The translations under genes and the position numbers were made by a program. A stretch of DNA of 64,000 bases from Gibbula magus (lineage: Eukaryota > Mollusca > Gastropoda > Trochida > Trochidae), in assembly GCA_936450465.1 (NCBI GenBank), contig OW388299.1, forward strand, positions 43,411,548 to 43,475,547. Reading direction: 5' to 3'. The notes beneath the pieces are model-generated. The model saw only the letters and a program-made list of their open reading frames with translations, made no database searches and was not told the origin of the DNA. Numbering within the stretch: position 1 is the first letter of the stretch; every line of letters starts with the position of its first letter. Of the stretch, positions 51,210-63,903 are shown in pieces.

Positions 51210-53440
51210 TTTGTGGCAATATAATTCAGTATTTTCTTAAAATGATAAGAATATAAGAACATCATTGTTCTTGATTCACTATAATTGACAGGTGAAGAGT
51301 TTGGAATATATGTCTTAATCATAATATAAATGTATGTAATTTTCCAACATATTTTTCATGATATAATTAGATAACACTCGTTTGTCTGCCATGTTTATTA
51401 ACCATCAAGAATATGTAAATTCAATATTTTCAAAACTTTCAATGCATTTAGTAAAACATCATATACGACATGGATGGGAAGAACTAATCTAGTTCAGCTC
51501 TGAGTATTATTATCTCTGTACTAATCGAAGAACAATGTCTTATACTTTTCAGGTGATAAACAATCAAACAGAATTGTTTATGAATTATAGGTTAAGTTTT
51601 ATAACCGGAAAGGGAACAAAATATGCATGTACATGTACATCTATATGACAAGGAATGGTTCTTGATAAGAACAAACTATAAGCTTTTAAAAACTATCATC
51701 GTATGGTAAAGCTTGTTTCCCCATTTAAAAAAATACTTTATTTTATTTGTATTTTGGTACTCAATTACATAACATACATAGCATCAATCATATCGATTTA
51801 TAGTCATTTAAATGAGTGAGTAGAACGATTGATCAACTTACGTTCTGATTAAATGATAACGAAAATCTTTATTTAAACATAAAAAAATCTTTCAAGTAAC
51901 ATTACATAAGCTAGGTCAAACATTTCAAGTACATCACACGACGCGTTTGTCATCCGGTAGAACATGTTTAACAGGAAATATTTGTCTGCTGCACAACATT
52001 TTCATTAAACTGTCCTCTAAAAACTTTAAACATAGGCTGAGACCACCTTTGAGAAGCGTGTTACATAAAACAATAACTCGTTTTTAATCTTGCAATTTTT
52101 AAAACTGAAAATACATATTTTCAAAATTCAAATCTTTCGATAGAGTTTTCGTGATATCGATTACTTCTTATTAATGAAATATCCTATTTTATCATGTAAT
52201 ATCTATTAAGCTTTATATTCATGAACAAACATTGTCAGCAATATAAAAAGCTTGGTGTTTTTAAATTTAAAAGCTTTAGGCCCTGTTGCATGTTTGACTC
52301 ATATATAACGAGACTGTCCTGGCTTAAGCATTTGTTTAAACGAACAGGCGATGTGTGTGGTTTGCTGATGCAGGGGAAAGGTAGTGAAAAATGGCAAAAC
52401 CTGCAACTTTACACAACACAGGGAAAGGCTATGACAATGTGTTTTACACAGTAGAAAATCGTGCAAAGAACACATGAGTGGGAAGATATAGACTGTTACT
52501 AAGTCTCTTAATTATTATTTGTTAGGGTCTTGACCTGAAAGCCACTTAGGTTCCCGTGAAAGGTCCAACGATCTACCATTTCATGAAATATATATTTCTT
52601 CCATTACAATTAGATCATGCCTTATGCCACCCCTCCCCCTCCTCCCCGAGGGGACCGTCATACTCATAGTTTAATCTTTAATTCTGAAAATCACTATTCT
52701 TAATTCTTCTATATTTGATGTAATGTTTAAAAAGTACTAACATAATTATTTCAACCACTATTCGCGTATTCAAAGAGTTATTGTCCTTTGCATTAGCCAT
52801 AAAACATTACAATCTTCAAGCAAGTCTACATTCCCCATTAATCAGTCATATATCGCCGTGGCTTTTATATGAAAACGTAAAATAGCTCATTTGCTTATTA
52901 AATATTGACTCAGTCATGAGTAAATGTAATACAGCGGTAGAAATCCATCTATAACATTTGATAAATTCCTATTGTTTAATTTTTGCCACAACGCAATTTT
53001 CTCAACAATAATATTTCAATCCATTCACCCATTCATTCATTCATTCATTCAATCAATCTTAATTATATCTAAATGAGCTGTATCAAAAACTGTTTCTACA
53101 ATAAACAATCATTTACTGGATGCCTCTAATAATGAATAAAATCTTGAAAAATAAATGAATTTCAACGACTGATGACAGTCTAGCGCACTAAAGCCTACCT
53201 TAAAGCCTGAAGTAAATAAAAGTGACTGTCGCTATGGCGAAAGTTTTAAATACCAGCCTCCCACCTTCTAGAGCCTCTGCTATTAAACAAACAACGGAGG
53301 CTAACCTGTTTGTTGCTATTCCATGTCGGATGGTGCCATTTAATTTTCCTCACCCACCGGGTATTAATGCATGCCATCTGAACGTTTGTGAACGCCAAAT
53401 AGCCGCAGCAAGGATAAACAGGGGGAAATAAATGGGATTG
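51210..53440. other. Unassigned intronic stretch
   Basis: AT-rich with a short (ATTC)n near 53025-53050. Open frames of 65-80 codons at 52221 and 53222 show no recognised domain. I see no splice-bounded conserved exon here. Confidence 0.4.
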
Positions 53441-53442
53441 TT

Positions 53443-53925
53443 CTGACCTAATGGCGTGAAGTACTTTTTAGTGTAAATGAGTAAACTACTGAATGTGTTG
53501 TAATTGTACAGACTGAAGTACTTTAAAACGTAAACGAGTAGAATGGTGGATTCAGACAGACAGACATTTTATTCAGTATGGTGGATTCGTTGTGACCTAA
53601 TTGAGTGAGGTACTTAGATTTAAACCCGTTGGTTATGTTGTGGTCTTAAACAAATCCAATTTTAAATGAAAATGATTAAAATAGTGGATTTGCTGTAAGT
53701 TTACATACAAAAATACTTTAAAACGTAAATGACTAGAATGGTGGATTTGTGTGACCGAATTCATTGAGGTACTTTTGAATCTAAACTCATTGGATATGTT
53801 GTGATCTTCAAAAGTGAAGTTCATTTTAAATGAAAATGAGTTAATTAATTGATGGGTTGTGGTTTTACAGACTTGGGTACTTTAAAACATAAACGAGTAT
53901 AATGATAGATTTGTTGTGAATTTTA
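53443..53925. repeat. Diverged tandem repeats
   Basis: Repeated blocks GTACTTTAAAACGTAAACGA, AGAATGGTGGATTCG and AATTTTAAATGAAAATGA recur at about 180-190 bp, with shorter internal repeats. Confidence 0.7.
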
Positions 53926-54365
53926 ACTGTAATCGAGACATACACTTACCTGACTGTAAAATAAAGTTTTAAAAATAATTTCAATTGAAAAAAAAAAAGT
54001 TTAAGTTTTCAGACATAACCGGGGAAAAAATGTTAAAATTTTCAGACATAACCGGATAGACAAGTAACAAAACTGAAATAAATCATTCACTTCTGTAAAC
54101 AGGCGCTGGCGTTGATTTCCTGTTACGTGTCATGAAATGAGGTCATGATCATTGATTGTTCCCGTCATATTATCAATTCTGTAACCCTGTAAGGCTTGTT
54201 GTAAGAATTCTCATGCAAATGACATATAACATCGAATTTATTTTGACATGGAACCACACAAAAATGTTAAAATCCCCATACAACTTTTTATCACCAACAG
54301 TGTACTTCTTGTTATAAACCTCTGTGATCTCAGAAAAGCAGGATTGTATGATACATGCCGTAAAC

Positions 54366-54565
54366 CCTTAAGGCACTTTCACACAGTACGATCTGTAGTT
54401 ACAACTTGTGTTATTAAATTATCGAATCTTAATGAAATTGTATGTATACTGGTTGATACAATTATACAACCTGGACGTTATCGCAGTGCAACAAGAGTTG
54501 AATACTACAAGTCGTACCAACACGTCGTACCTACGACCAGGTTGTACCGTGTGAACGGGGCTTTA
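54366..54565. mobile_element. Short inverted-repeat element with TTCACAC ends
   Basis: Left AAGGCACTTTCACACAGTAC and right GTACCGTGTGAACGGGGCTT form imperfect inverted ends about 200 bp apart. It overlaps a 147-codon open frame that I do not regard as a gene. Confidence 0.5.
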
Positions 54566-55291
54566 TATAATCTAGTCCAATCATCACTCTCACTAGACGT
54601 TGACGTATTGCACAGACGTGATAACGTTAACGTACACGCTGCTTGTTCATACAATCAATGTATTTTTCAATGTTATTTGATGTTTTGTTAACAATAAACA
54701 AGACATTATGCTTCCCCGAATAGTTCTGTTGAAACGGTATAAATTCATCATTGGATTTATCTAGATAACACTGTCATATTGTCAATAGAGATAACAAATT
54801 AAAACTTGATATATTGAATATGTGAGATGAAATATTATCACTCGGTCATATCTTAACCTTATGTTTAACTATACATGATGAATATTTCATCATGTAAATC
54901 ATTTAACCTACTTATAACATGTAATTACATACCGTGACTAAGTAATCTAAACGTGTGACTAATGAATGAAACTAATGAATAAAGATGTCTGATAAATACA
55001 CCCTCTATTTACCTCTAACTAATTAGTTACCCCAACAAACGCCCATCGTGATAAATTACAAGTTTAAATAAGACTTTCTAAAGCTATTGATATAAGTACA
55101 AACTGGGTGACAACCTTTATACCGATCGTACACTCATAACACAGTGGTATCTTCGATTATTCAAAGAAGGTAGGACATAATATCCAACCTTGACTTACAC
55201 TGTGTAACCCAATTTCGAAATCCACTCTTGTATAGATTTGGGTATGAAATTCCTCAGAGGCTCCTTTGTAATATTTTATAAAATGGTCATT

Positions 55292-55655
55292 TTAAAGGGG
55301 CAGTAGCACGTTTTTTTGCTGAAATAAGTCGATGAAATGTATTTGAAAAATAATGTCACCAATAGTAAAACAGTCTTCTCTCTTCGGAAAATCAAGTTAA
55401 AAAATGAGTGCATATGGTTTCGTAAAGGCATTGACATCGTTTTTATCATTCAAATTAATAAAATGTGTTCACAATAAAATGGCCGCCATGCAATTCTTGT
55501 TTAATTGACAACACCGTTATTACCACTACGGATAATTGGTTTGTGTAATAAGATGTTTAACCCTCTAAAGTAAAAATATAATGACATAAACAATCATTAT
55601 AAAAGGGAAATTTGAAAAAATAAAATTTGAAAAAAACGTGCTACTGCCCCTTTAA
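55292..55655 (+). mobile_element. MITE family A, full copy
   Basis: Full copy, well preserved at both termini, in the last 3 kb of the giant intron before exon 1. Confidence 0.9.
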
Positions 55656-55884
55656 AAGTATATACTATATCAGTTATATTATCTCTAGAGACTAAATGCC
55701 AGTCTACATGGACTCTATGAAAAGAGTCACCCACTTAACACCTTCCGAAGCACTCCATTAACGTATTCTTACATCAGGTGGTAAATCAGTCTGTGTTCAT
55801 CTACATAACATGTTACGTATCTGACAAAACTGTTTATATCAAGCACTCTTTTAATATATTTATTAGCAATTTCCGAGTAGTAAA

Positions 55885-56225
55885 GCTTGTTTATATCCAT
55901 TCAACACATTTGTTTATATCCATTCAACACATTTGTTTATATCCATTCAACAGATTTGTTTATATCCATTCAACACATTTGTTTATATCCATTCAACACA
56001 TTTGTTTATATCCATTCAACCTTTTGTTTATATTCACTTAACATACTTGTGTATACCTATTCAACACAACTGTGTTTATCCTCTCAACACAATTGTGTAT
56101 ATCCACTCAACAAAATTGTGTATTAAATCCATTCAACACACTTGTGTATTCTCATTCAACACACTTGTGTATTCTCATTCAACACAATTGTGTATATCCA
56201 CTCAAAACAATTGTGTATACCCGAT
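55885..56225. repeat. Tandem array of 24 bp units
   Basis: About 14 units of TTTGTTTATATCCATTCAAC plus ACAT, near-identical in the first half and drifting to TTGTGTATATCCACTCAACA in the second. Confidence 0.93.
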
Positions 56226-56423
56226 ACATACAGTTGCAATCACTATAGATATCCTAATATCGATATGTAACAGAAAACCTTTGCTTCTAACGCATGTGTA
56301 AGTAAACTTACGTCATAGTAAACTTACAACGAGGTATTCTTTATATAACAAACAGCGAGCTGTACAGAGAGACAGTCACTTTAGTTTAAATCAATTAACA
56401 AAATTATTTAGTAGATTCTACCT

Positions 56424-56785
56424 TTAAAGGGGCAGTAGCACGTTTTTTAGCTCAAATAAGTTGATGAAATGTATTTGAAAAATAATTTCACCAATAGTAA
56501 AAGATCCTTCTCTCTTCAGAAAATAAAGTTTACAATGAGTGTACATGATTCGGTAAAGCCATTGTAATCGTTTTTGTAATACAAAATAATAAATTGTGTT
56601 CTCAATAAAATGGCCGCCATGCAATTTTTGCTTTATACGCAACAACGTTTTTACCACTACAGATAATTGGTTTTAGTAATAAGATGTTTTACCCTCTAAA
56701 GTTAATTTAAATGACATAAAATATCATTATAAATGGGAAATTTGAAAAAATAATTTTTGCAAAAAACGTGCTACTGCTCCTTTAA
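56424..56785 (+). mobile_element. MITE family A, full copy
   Basis: Full copy with one substitution in the right terminus (CTGCTCC). It lies between the 24-bp array and the 150-bp array. Confidence 0.9.
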
Positions 56786-56849
56786 CTGAAAACTTAAAGC
56801 ATAACATGAAAATCCAGAGTCTGTAAAATCTTACTGCTGACATGACACA

Positions 56850-57912
56850 TATGTCAATGTGTACAGTGCGTTAATGTGTCCAGTTATAACACAATTATCC
56901 CATATGACCAGATACCCTATGTGACAAGTCACACTTCACAACATGTTAAACCTATCGATATATATCGAAAATTTAAAGTATCCTAAGACGAAATCAAAAC
57001 CTGTTCATATGTGTGAATGTGTCCAGTTGTAACATACTAGTCTCAGATGGTGACATTCTAGTGACAAGTCACAATTAAACACATGTTAAAACCTATCCAT
57101 ATAACGAAAATATAAAGTATCATATGTTCATGTGACCCATATGTGAATGTGTTCAGTTGTAACTTACTAGTCTTAGATGACGACATTCTAGTGACTAGTC
57201 ACAATACAACATATGTTAAAATATATCCATTAAAAGAAAAATAGAATATCCGAAGATATAAAGGGCTCGATCTCATTTGTCCCATGTGTCAATGTGACCA
57301 GTTATAACATACTCGTTCCAGATGAAGAGATATCCTCTGTGATTAGTCAATTGAAACACATGTTATATCTATTCATTCAAGCAAAATACAGATTACCTAA
57401 AGACATACATTACTAATACAACTCCTGCGTAAATGTATGAATTTGTCCAGAATTTGTCCAGAACTTGTCCAGAATTTAAATTTGTCCAGAGTATGAATTT
57501 ATCCAGAATTTGTCCAGTTATAACATCAGTCTTAATTGACGAAATTCTAATGACTTGTAACAATTCAACACATGTCAAAACCTGTCCATAAAACAACAAC
57601 ATATAAGTTACATATAACAGAGAATATTATTACACATAAGGTAAAAATTGCAAATATGACTTATGTGTCAATGTGTCCAGTTAACACACTCGTCCCAGAT
57701 GACGAGCTATCCTCTATGGCTAGTCTCAATTCAACACATGTTAAAACCTATCCATAAAACGAACATATATAAGTTACATATTACAGACAATATCATTATA
57801 CTAAAGATATAAATTGCAAATATGACATGTGTCAATGTGTCCAATTATAACAAAACTCGTCCCAGATGACGAGCTTTCCTCTGTGGCTAGTCTCAATGCA
57901 ACACATGTTATA
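56850..57912. repeat. Tandem array of about 150 bp units ending at the exon 1 donor
   Basis: Seven units are marked by TCAATGTGTCCAGTTATAAC and variants at about 56874, 57017, 57147, 57291, 57502, 57670 and 57831, each with a CCAGATGACGAGCT-like block and CAACACATGTTA. A 12-bp subrepeat (AATTTGTCCAG) has expanded at 57447-57520. The last unit stops about 20 bases from the splice donor at 57932. Confidence 0.88.
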
Positions 57913-57932
57913 CTTAATAAAATCCCCCTTAC

Positions 57933-58042
57933 CTTGACTGATAGCTGAATACGTATCCTTCGGTCTCCTCACAGAACAAGCAGACATGGTCTCCTATGCA
58001 CAGGTATTCCCCCATCCCGGCTGCTCGACTGTATCCATTAAG
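57933..58042 (-). CDS. ITPR: IP3 receptor-like, first coding exon
   Basis: This exon encodes the amino terminus of an inositol 1,4,5-trisphosphate receptor-like ER calcium channel. On the minus strand it follows a pyrimidine-rich acceptor (TTTTGCTTGCAG) and ends at donor AAG|GTAAGG. I place the start codon at 58015 (context GCCGGGATGG), leaving 27 bases of 5'UTR. The 27 codons include GEYLCIGDHVCLFCEETEG, which matches the family's first beta-strand (hydrophobic-x-IGD then Leu-Tyr/Phe). An out-of-frame ATG near 58038 opens a short uORF overlapping the start. The exon ends with two bases of a split codon (AG), completed by C in the next exon to give Ser. The acceptor implies at least one upstream untranslated exon. 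The exon and its frame are seen in the sequence; the family name comes from the alignment of all six exons. Confidence 0.85.
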
Positions 58043-58067
58043 CTGCAAGCAAAAGGTAACAGAGATT

Positions 58068-58260
58068 TCAAGATCTGAGTGTCAACAGGGCCGGTAACAT
58101 CCGCCGAGACAGAGCCCGGTAACATACATCTCTCGCCACGGCTCCGGCGCGAGTGCACTGACGATTGGCTTTCAACCCACCTGCCTCGGAGTAAGGCCCT
58201 AACCTCAAGTTTAAGATACGCCGTAGGTGGGGAAGGACTCGTTTGGAGTTCGTAGTCACT
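58068..58260 (-). promoter_or_regulatory. CpG-rich block upstream of exon 1; candidate 5'UTR exon/promoter
   Basis: About 190 bases are clearly richer in G+C and CpG than the surroundings, and they end 26 bases upstream of the first coding exon. A donor-like CAG|GTGGGT at 58181/58180 (minus strand) could splice to the exon 1 acceptor at 58043, giving an intron of about 138 bases. CCGGTAACAT occurs twice. Composition and position are seen; the promoter or UTR role is inferred. No TATA box or initiator was identified with confidence. Confidence 0.35.
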
Positions 58261-58869
58261 TAAGTATTTGAAGTGAGTGAATTAAATTTGTTGGGCGGAG
58301 CCAGAAATGAAGTTTTATCGAGCTTCTGTGATCTTATGGTCATTTGACAGAGAGTTGGTTGGTTGAAGTCAGTGTGTTTTAAATGAAAACATGTGTTCAT
58401 TTACATGATACTAGGGTGCAGTGTGTACATATTGTATACATATTGTATACAGTTAACCATGCATTCACATGCAATAATGGTCCAATTATGTACATATTAT
58501 GTCTTCAACACAGATTAATTATTCCGGGTGTGTTTACTATATATCCATACCTTTTAAATGATGCTGATGTTGATGTGTATTCAATGACCCGAGACCATGT
58601 TTTAATAGAGCCCAGATACTGCCCAAGAAGCAAAAATATGCATTGCATACGTTCTTAAATAGGAGACATTATATAGATCAGCAATGGTAAAAAATGACAA
58701 GACATTTACCTTGTTAGCCCAGTGTGAACATACATACTGTTTACATACATACAATTATATAAGCCCGTAGAAATAAATACATTAAGTATAATTGATTGTG
58801 TACATAAAACCCCAAGGCCAAAAGTACATGTATGAAGCGTTTCTTATGTACCGCCTTTGTACATACTGC

Positions 58870-58946
58870 ATCAAAAGATTTCTGAAATTCGAACCCCGGA
58901 ACATCCTGCTGAGAGATCACAGTGTGAACTCGTTGCACTACCCACA
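58870..58946 (-). repeat. Degenerate tRNA-like sequence
   Basis: In the minus orientation it contains GGGGTTCGAATTTC (B-box like) downstream of GGGTAGTGCAACGAG. Probably a worn SINE head; no body recognised. Confidence 0.35.
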
Positions 58947-59159
58947 ACTTATGAATGATATAACTGAATATTTTATGTATTATATGCTTAATTTATTTCA
59001 TGACTTTATACAAACGATCTATTCAACGAACGCAATTCAAAGGTCAACCCCTTCCGGGAGGCAATATTGCTACCCTCCCTTCTAAAGGAATGTATTCTTG
59101 TTGAAACAAAATTCGAATGGCTGTACTTCCGGTTCTGTATTTGCTGTTCAACTGCACCC

Positions 59160-59507
59160 TTAAAGGGGCTGTAGTATGTTTTATAATGGAAATCTGACAA
59201 AATGGAAAAGAGATGTTACCAATTTCAAAACAATCTTCTTCAACAAATAAATAGAGTTCTTAAACGAATGTTTTTGATTATGTTGCGTAACGCGGATCCA
59301 TTTTCCATCCACAAATTATAAAAAGGTGTTCACAATAAAATGGCCGCTAAAAGTTTTCATTTTATACGTGACACCGTTTGTTAAGACAACGGGTAATCGG
59401 AACGTGTAATGGACTGTTTTTCTCTCTTAAGGAAAGATATACTGCTTAAAATTATAATTGGCAAATTTTAACATATAAAAATGAAAAAAGCGCGATAGTG
59501 CCTTTAA
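59160..59507 (+). mobile_element. Divergent relative of MITE family A
   Basis: Ends TTAAAGGGGCTGTAGTATG and GCGATAGTGCCTTTAA. The interior is diverged apart from GTGTTCACAATAAAATGG and flanking blocks. It lies about 1.1 kb upstream of the first coding exon. Confidence 0.75.
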
Positions 59508-60207
59508 TAATATGTTTGAAGTTGACTACGCTTTAATGTTTAAAGCTCGAATTTCCCCTCAATAAATATAATCGGCCCCTTTAAGAACCACCAGGTTAAA
59601 GATCCAGCTCTGATAGCAAGGCATCTGTAAAAACATCATGACGCATCATTTTTATAATAAAAAAACAGGTCAGAAAACGCCTGTGTGATTCATTATCTTG
59701 ATTTAATCGTGCCTTCATAAATCATGTCATAATTAATTGAAATATGCTGCATCGTCAAAACGCCGTCACATAAATATAAAACAATCAAATTACGCGTGTG
59801 GCGTAATCAGCCATTGTTTGATAGCGAGGCGATGCTTTCCCATTCACGGCTCCATCCCATGGAAGGTTTAAAAGTATGTTAATAACACCCATGTGCGCTG
59901 CAGGCAACTTGTGTATGATTCTGACTGAAGAGGCGTGCTTCGCGGATCAATCACTCAGACCTGTTGAGCAGACTGACATATATTCCCCTGTGTATCTTCG
60001 CTTGATTTCATACGGGGAATTTGGTAGTAGTAATCTTATTAAAGCAAGGGTAGTTAAAGGAAGGGTACTATCGGAGTATGTTTTGTGTATTACGTGAAAT
60101 GAGGAAAGCATTGTATTTTCATTAATTTTATAACTTTGGGATATGAAATCGAATCGAAAATGATCGAATATTCTTAAAGTAACACATTCTTTATCATTAG
60201 AATAGAG

Positions 60208-60311
<104 letters not shown>

Positions 60312-61215
60312 AGACGCAGAGAGACAGGGAAGGACAAAGATATAAAGCGAGAGAGAGGACAGTCAGAAAGAGACGGAAAGAAAGAGACAGACAGAGACAG
60401 ATCGAATAACAGTGACTACACCCCCCTTCTTTCTATCTATTTCCTCTCCTTTTCACCGCTTCTCGGTCTTTCTATTTCTCCTACCGAGGACTTTTCAAAA
60501 TGTGATTAAAAGTACGACATAGAAAGAAAAGAGACAGTAAGAGACATTCAAAAGAAAACAAAAGGTAGATAAACAATACATTCCACCAAAGATTAATCAA
60601 AATGTGTTTAAAAGGACGACAAAGAAAGAACAGATACAGAGAGAGACATTCAAGGCAAGAACGGAAGGTAGACAAACATATATTCCACAGCGAGATAATA
60701 CATGATACCTAAACGTGTCTTCTTAATGCACATACGGTTCAACATGTTCTTCAGCAGACTCATTAATGTCTCACCCCAATTCTCACATTTCGCCCTGAAC
60801 AAATCAACAAATAAAGAAATGTTTTGATTTCAATTAGCTCCTTCACACTCACTACAGCGAGTATCAAATAGAAACATATGGTAATCCCCTGCTCTTACTT
60901 CTTAGGTCTATGTATACCCTCTACATATACGCTTACTTATGTGGCTACTCTTATCTTTACCCTGAGGCTAGAAGCGATGTGATCACAATCACATGCTGCC
61001 GTGCTATGGGGGAACAGGTAAATCTGAAAACTTTATTGTACCTGTTCAAGCTGTAGTCTGTGAAATAGATTAACGAGGGGGATAATGGATTGATGTCAAA
61101 GGAGTTATATTATCTATTGATTTGGACATAATCAGTGACGATGGCACATCGGTATGAATGCTCACAACTTACAATGAAACAGATTAACGACAATATAGTG
61201 GCATGTAATTGGTGT

Positions 61216-61482
61216 ATGTTATGTATGTATGTATGTATGTATGTATGTATGTATGTATGTATGTTTGTATGTATGTATGTATGTATGTATGTGTGTGTGT
61301 ATGTATGTATGTATGTATGAATGTATGTATTGATGTATGTATGTATGTATGTATGTATGTAGGTAGGTAGGTAGTTAGGTATGTATGTATGTATGTATGT
61401 ATGTATGTAGGTAGGTAGGTAGGTAGTTAGGTATGTATGTATGTATGTATGTATGTCTGCATTTATGTATGTATCTATGTAT
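61216..61482. repeat. (ATGT)n microsatellite
   Basis: TATG repeats across about 265 bases with two AGGTAGGTAGGTAGTTAGG variant blocks, itself a small duplication. Confidence 0.97.
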
Positions 61483-61594
61483 GTAGATTGAACGTGCTAA
61501 AGTGTATCGTTTTCATTGTACTACGTGTTTTTGAAAGTACATAACGTGATCTCCTACATGTTTCGATTTACTATTCAGATGAGTACATTGTCTA

Positions 61595-61634
61595 TGACGT
61601 CACTTGATGATGACGTCACGTCATAATGACGTCA
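61595..61634. promoter_or_regulatory. Cluster of three perfect CRE palindromes
   Basis: TGACGTCA occurs at 61595-61602, 61611-61618 and 61627-61634, with a further CGTCA half-site between the last two. The octamer is the consensus for CREB/ATF bZIP factors. The cluster lies about 3.6 kb upstream of the first coding exon of the IP3R-like gene. The motifs are exact; a regulatory role is inferred from density alone. Confidence 0.4.
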
Positions 61635-62757
61635 CAACAGCGACATTGACATGTACAGAGAACTAATATTATTATAACTAATGCTCAATTAAGAACTATT
61701 TATACGGTCAGACATAAATTGAACTAGAGGGCAATAGTTACATCGAATACGTTCCCCCTTAACTTCAAATCAAACTACAATCTTATAACCCTTATAGTTC
61801 CGTTTCCAATAAGGGTTATGACAAGGAGAGCTAACCATTGCTTCTTCCTTTATGTGTCGGTGATACATTACTATGTCCTTGGTGGAGAGCGCGTTCAGGA
61901 AATTAATTGCACAGTATTCTTCATAGTAATAAATAAGAAACAAAGAAGAGATACAGACTGAAGAAGGAAGGTATTTATCATCCTTAGGTCACCGTGTACC
62001 ATAGAGTTAGGGGAAGCAAGTACAATTATGTACAGTGCAGCTTATATATAAAAGTACAGGTTGACATATGGAACACGTATAACTGTTTGTGTTAAAAGTT
62101 ATCAAGCGTTAAACAGAACTATGATATTATATAGTTACGCAAACGTATATATAAATAATATGTCGCTATATTGTTAATTTATAGAGTAAAGTAAAAATAT
62201 AATCAATTTGGAAAACAACACTCAACAACGGGTTACGGTGCATTTTCTTTAGTTTTCATTAATATTTTACATAGATATATCTGTTCTAAAAATATAAATA
62301 TGTATAAAGAAAGAACGGTGGCTTTCAATAAGATATGCACATATATCATGGATACAAAAAACTAACATGTTATTATTGCAATTATTGACAACAATATGTC
62401 TTGCAAAAGTCACAAAATGACTTCTTTATACAAGGAAAACTAATACACAAGTATTCATTTGGAATATCCAAAATAAGCGTATTTGATTGAAATGGTTACC
62501 AATTTAGAGGGCAACACAACTTCGTCGGTAACCGAAAATGTAAGAAGCGTCAGTAATATGATGCTGTTTGCTCTGTTGGAGTGATAACCGGCGTCTTGTT
62601 TCTAAATCAAACCACACACGGCTGAATGGATTAAGTCAATATATAAAACAATGAAAGACAGAATTATAGCAAAGACTTATATAACCAAAGGAGTATTTAC
62701 CTTGGCACATGTATACTATTTCACTTACACATATACCGACAAGTTGACAACTGCAAA

Positions 62758-62906
62758 CATAAGAACAGGAAGATTTTCTGCATAACAACTCATTTAATGT
62801 GAAAAAGGTTCACATTCTACTTGATTAAGAAGTGATTATTTACTCCAAAACGTCGTGTATTATCACATTAAAGAAGTTGTTATCCATAAATCTTCCTGTT
62901 CTTATG
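62758..62906 (+). repeat. Foldback unit carrying a hammerhead-like centre
   Basis: CATAAGAACAGGAAGATTT at 62758 is exactly inverted at 62888-62906, and ACAACT...TTAATGTGA continues the arms. The centre has TTGATTAAGAAGTGA and CCAAAACGTCGTGTAT, a worn form of the motif at 32897. Confidence 0.6.
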
Positions 62907-63748
62907 TATGCTACTTCTAAATGCCCTTCAAAGACCTGAACTGCAGAAAAATTATAATTGAAACTAAACTATATTTCACTGTCTTAATGCTCAACCAAAG
63001 ACAGAATTAGATCATGATATATAGTTCTTGTAATGTTCTTAAACAGTTACATCGATACCTTAAACAATATGACAGAGCTGTACCTCAGTATTTACAAATA
63101 AACTGACAACTTCAGAGAGTTTAAGATTCAGAATTAGTGTATGAAGATGTTGTGTATCTTCTAACAGTTTGTTATATTCCTAAATATTACTATGTACATC
63201 CAAATAGGTTGAAATTCACTTTGCTTTTAAATAATGACATTACTTTTCTAATTCGAAGTTATCAAATTTCATCTACCAAGGCATGTTACTTCGAAATTCT
63301 CAGTTATGATGTGATATGTATAATATGTTTATACCAGAAGTGAAATGTTAAATTAAATATAAATGATTAGTATGTTCAAATGCTAACTAATGATGATGTG
63401 ATCCCTGTTCAGGTGTTTTTTTTTATGTTTGGTTGCATGTGAATCTTTTGAATGTTTTTTGTACTATAGGCCTGTGGCCTCCAAGTAGAAATAAAGAAGT
63501 AAAGATAACAGTTTGTTATTAATGCTATATATTAGACATAATGTGTTAATGATAAAAGTAGCCTAAGGATAAAGAAACCTATTGGAAACCTCGTAGAGAA
63601 AATAGAATTATCCAATATCAAACTATCTAAATGAAAAACATATCCTCGGGGTGGACTCCATTATGTTTTAATGAATAGCTTCTCATTAGCATAGATGAAA
63701 TTATCATAAACATAATTGGAATAATAATCAAAACTGGAAACGACCAAG

Positions 63749-63903
63749 GTGAGGTGAGGTGAGTTGGGGTTTAACGCCGCTTTCAAGAGTATTTCACTTA
63801 TATCGCGGCTGCTAGTATTGTGGCAGGGAGAAAGCCCGCAACGCCATGTGGCTATGCATTGCGGTGAAACCTGCGAGCAGCGGCTGGAACTAGCGAACCA
63901 TTG
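63749..63903 (-). mobile_element. tRNA-derived SINE, 5'-truncated
   Basis: Only the 3' half is present: GTTTAACGCCGCTTTCAAGA through GCGGCTGGAACTAGCGAACC, preceded by GGTGAGGTGAGGTGAG repeats. The tRNA head is absent, as expected after incomplete reverse transcription. Confidence 0.85.

Noticed and set aside
54248..54691. A 147-codon plus-strand frame starting with ATG
   Set aside because: Much of it lies within a short inverted-repeat element with TTCACAC ends; no domain or splice evidence.
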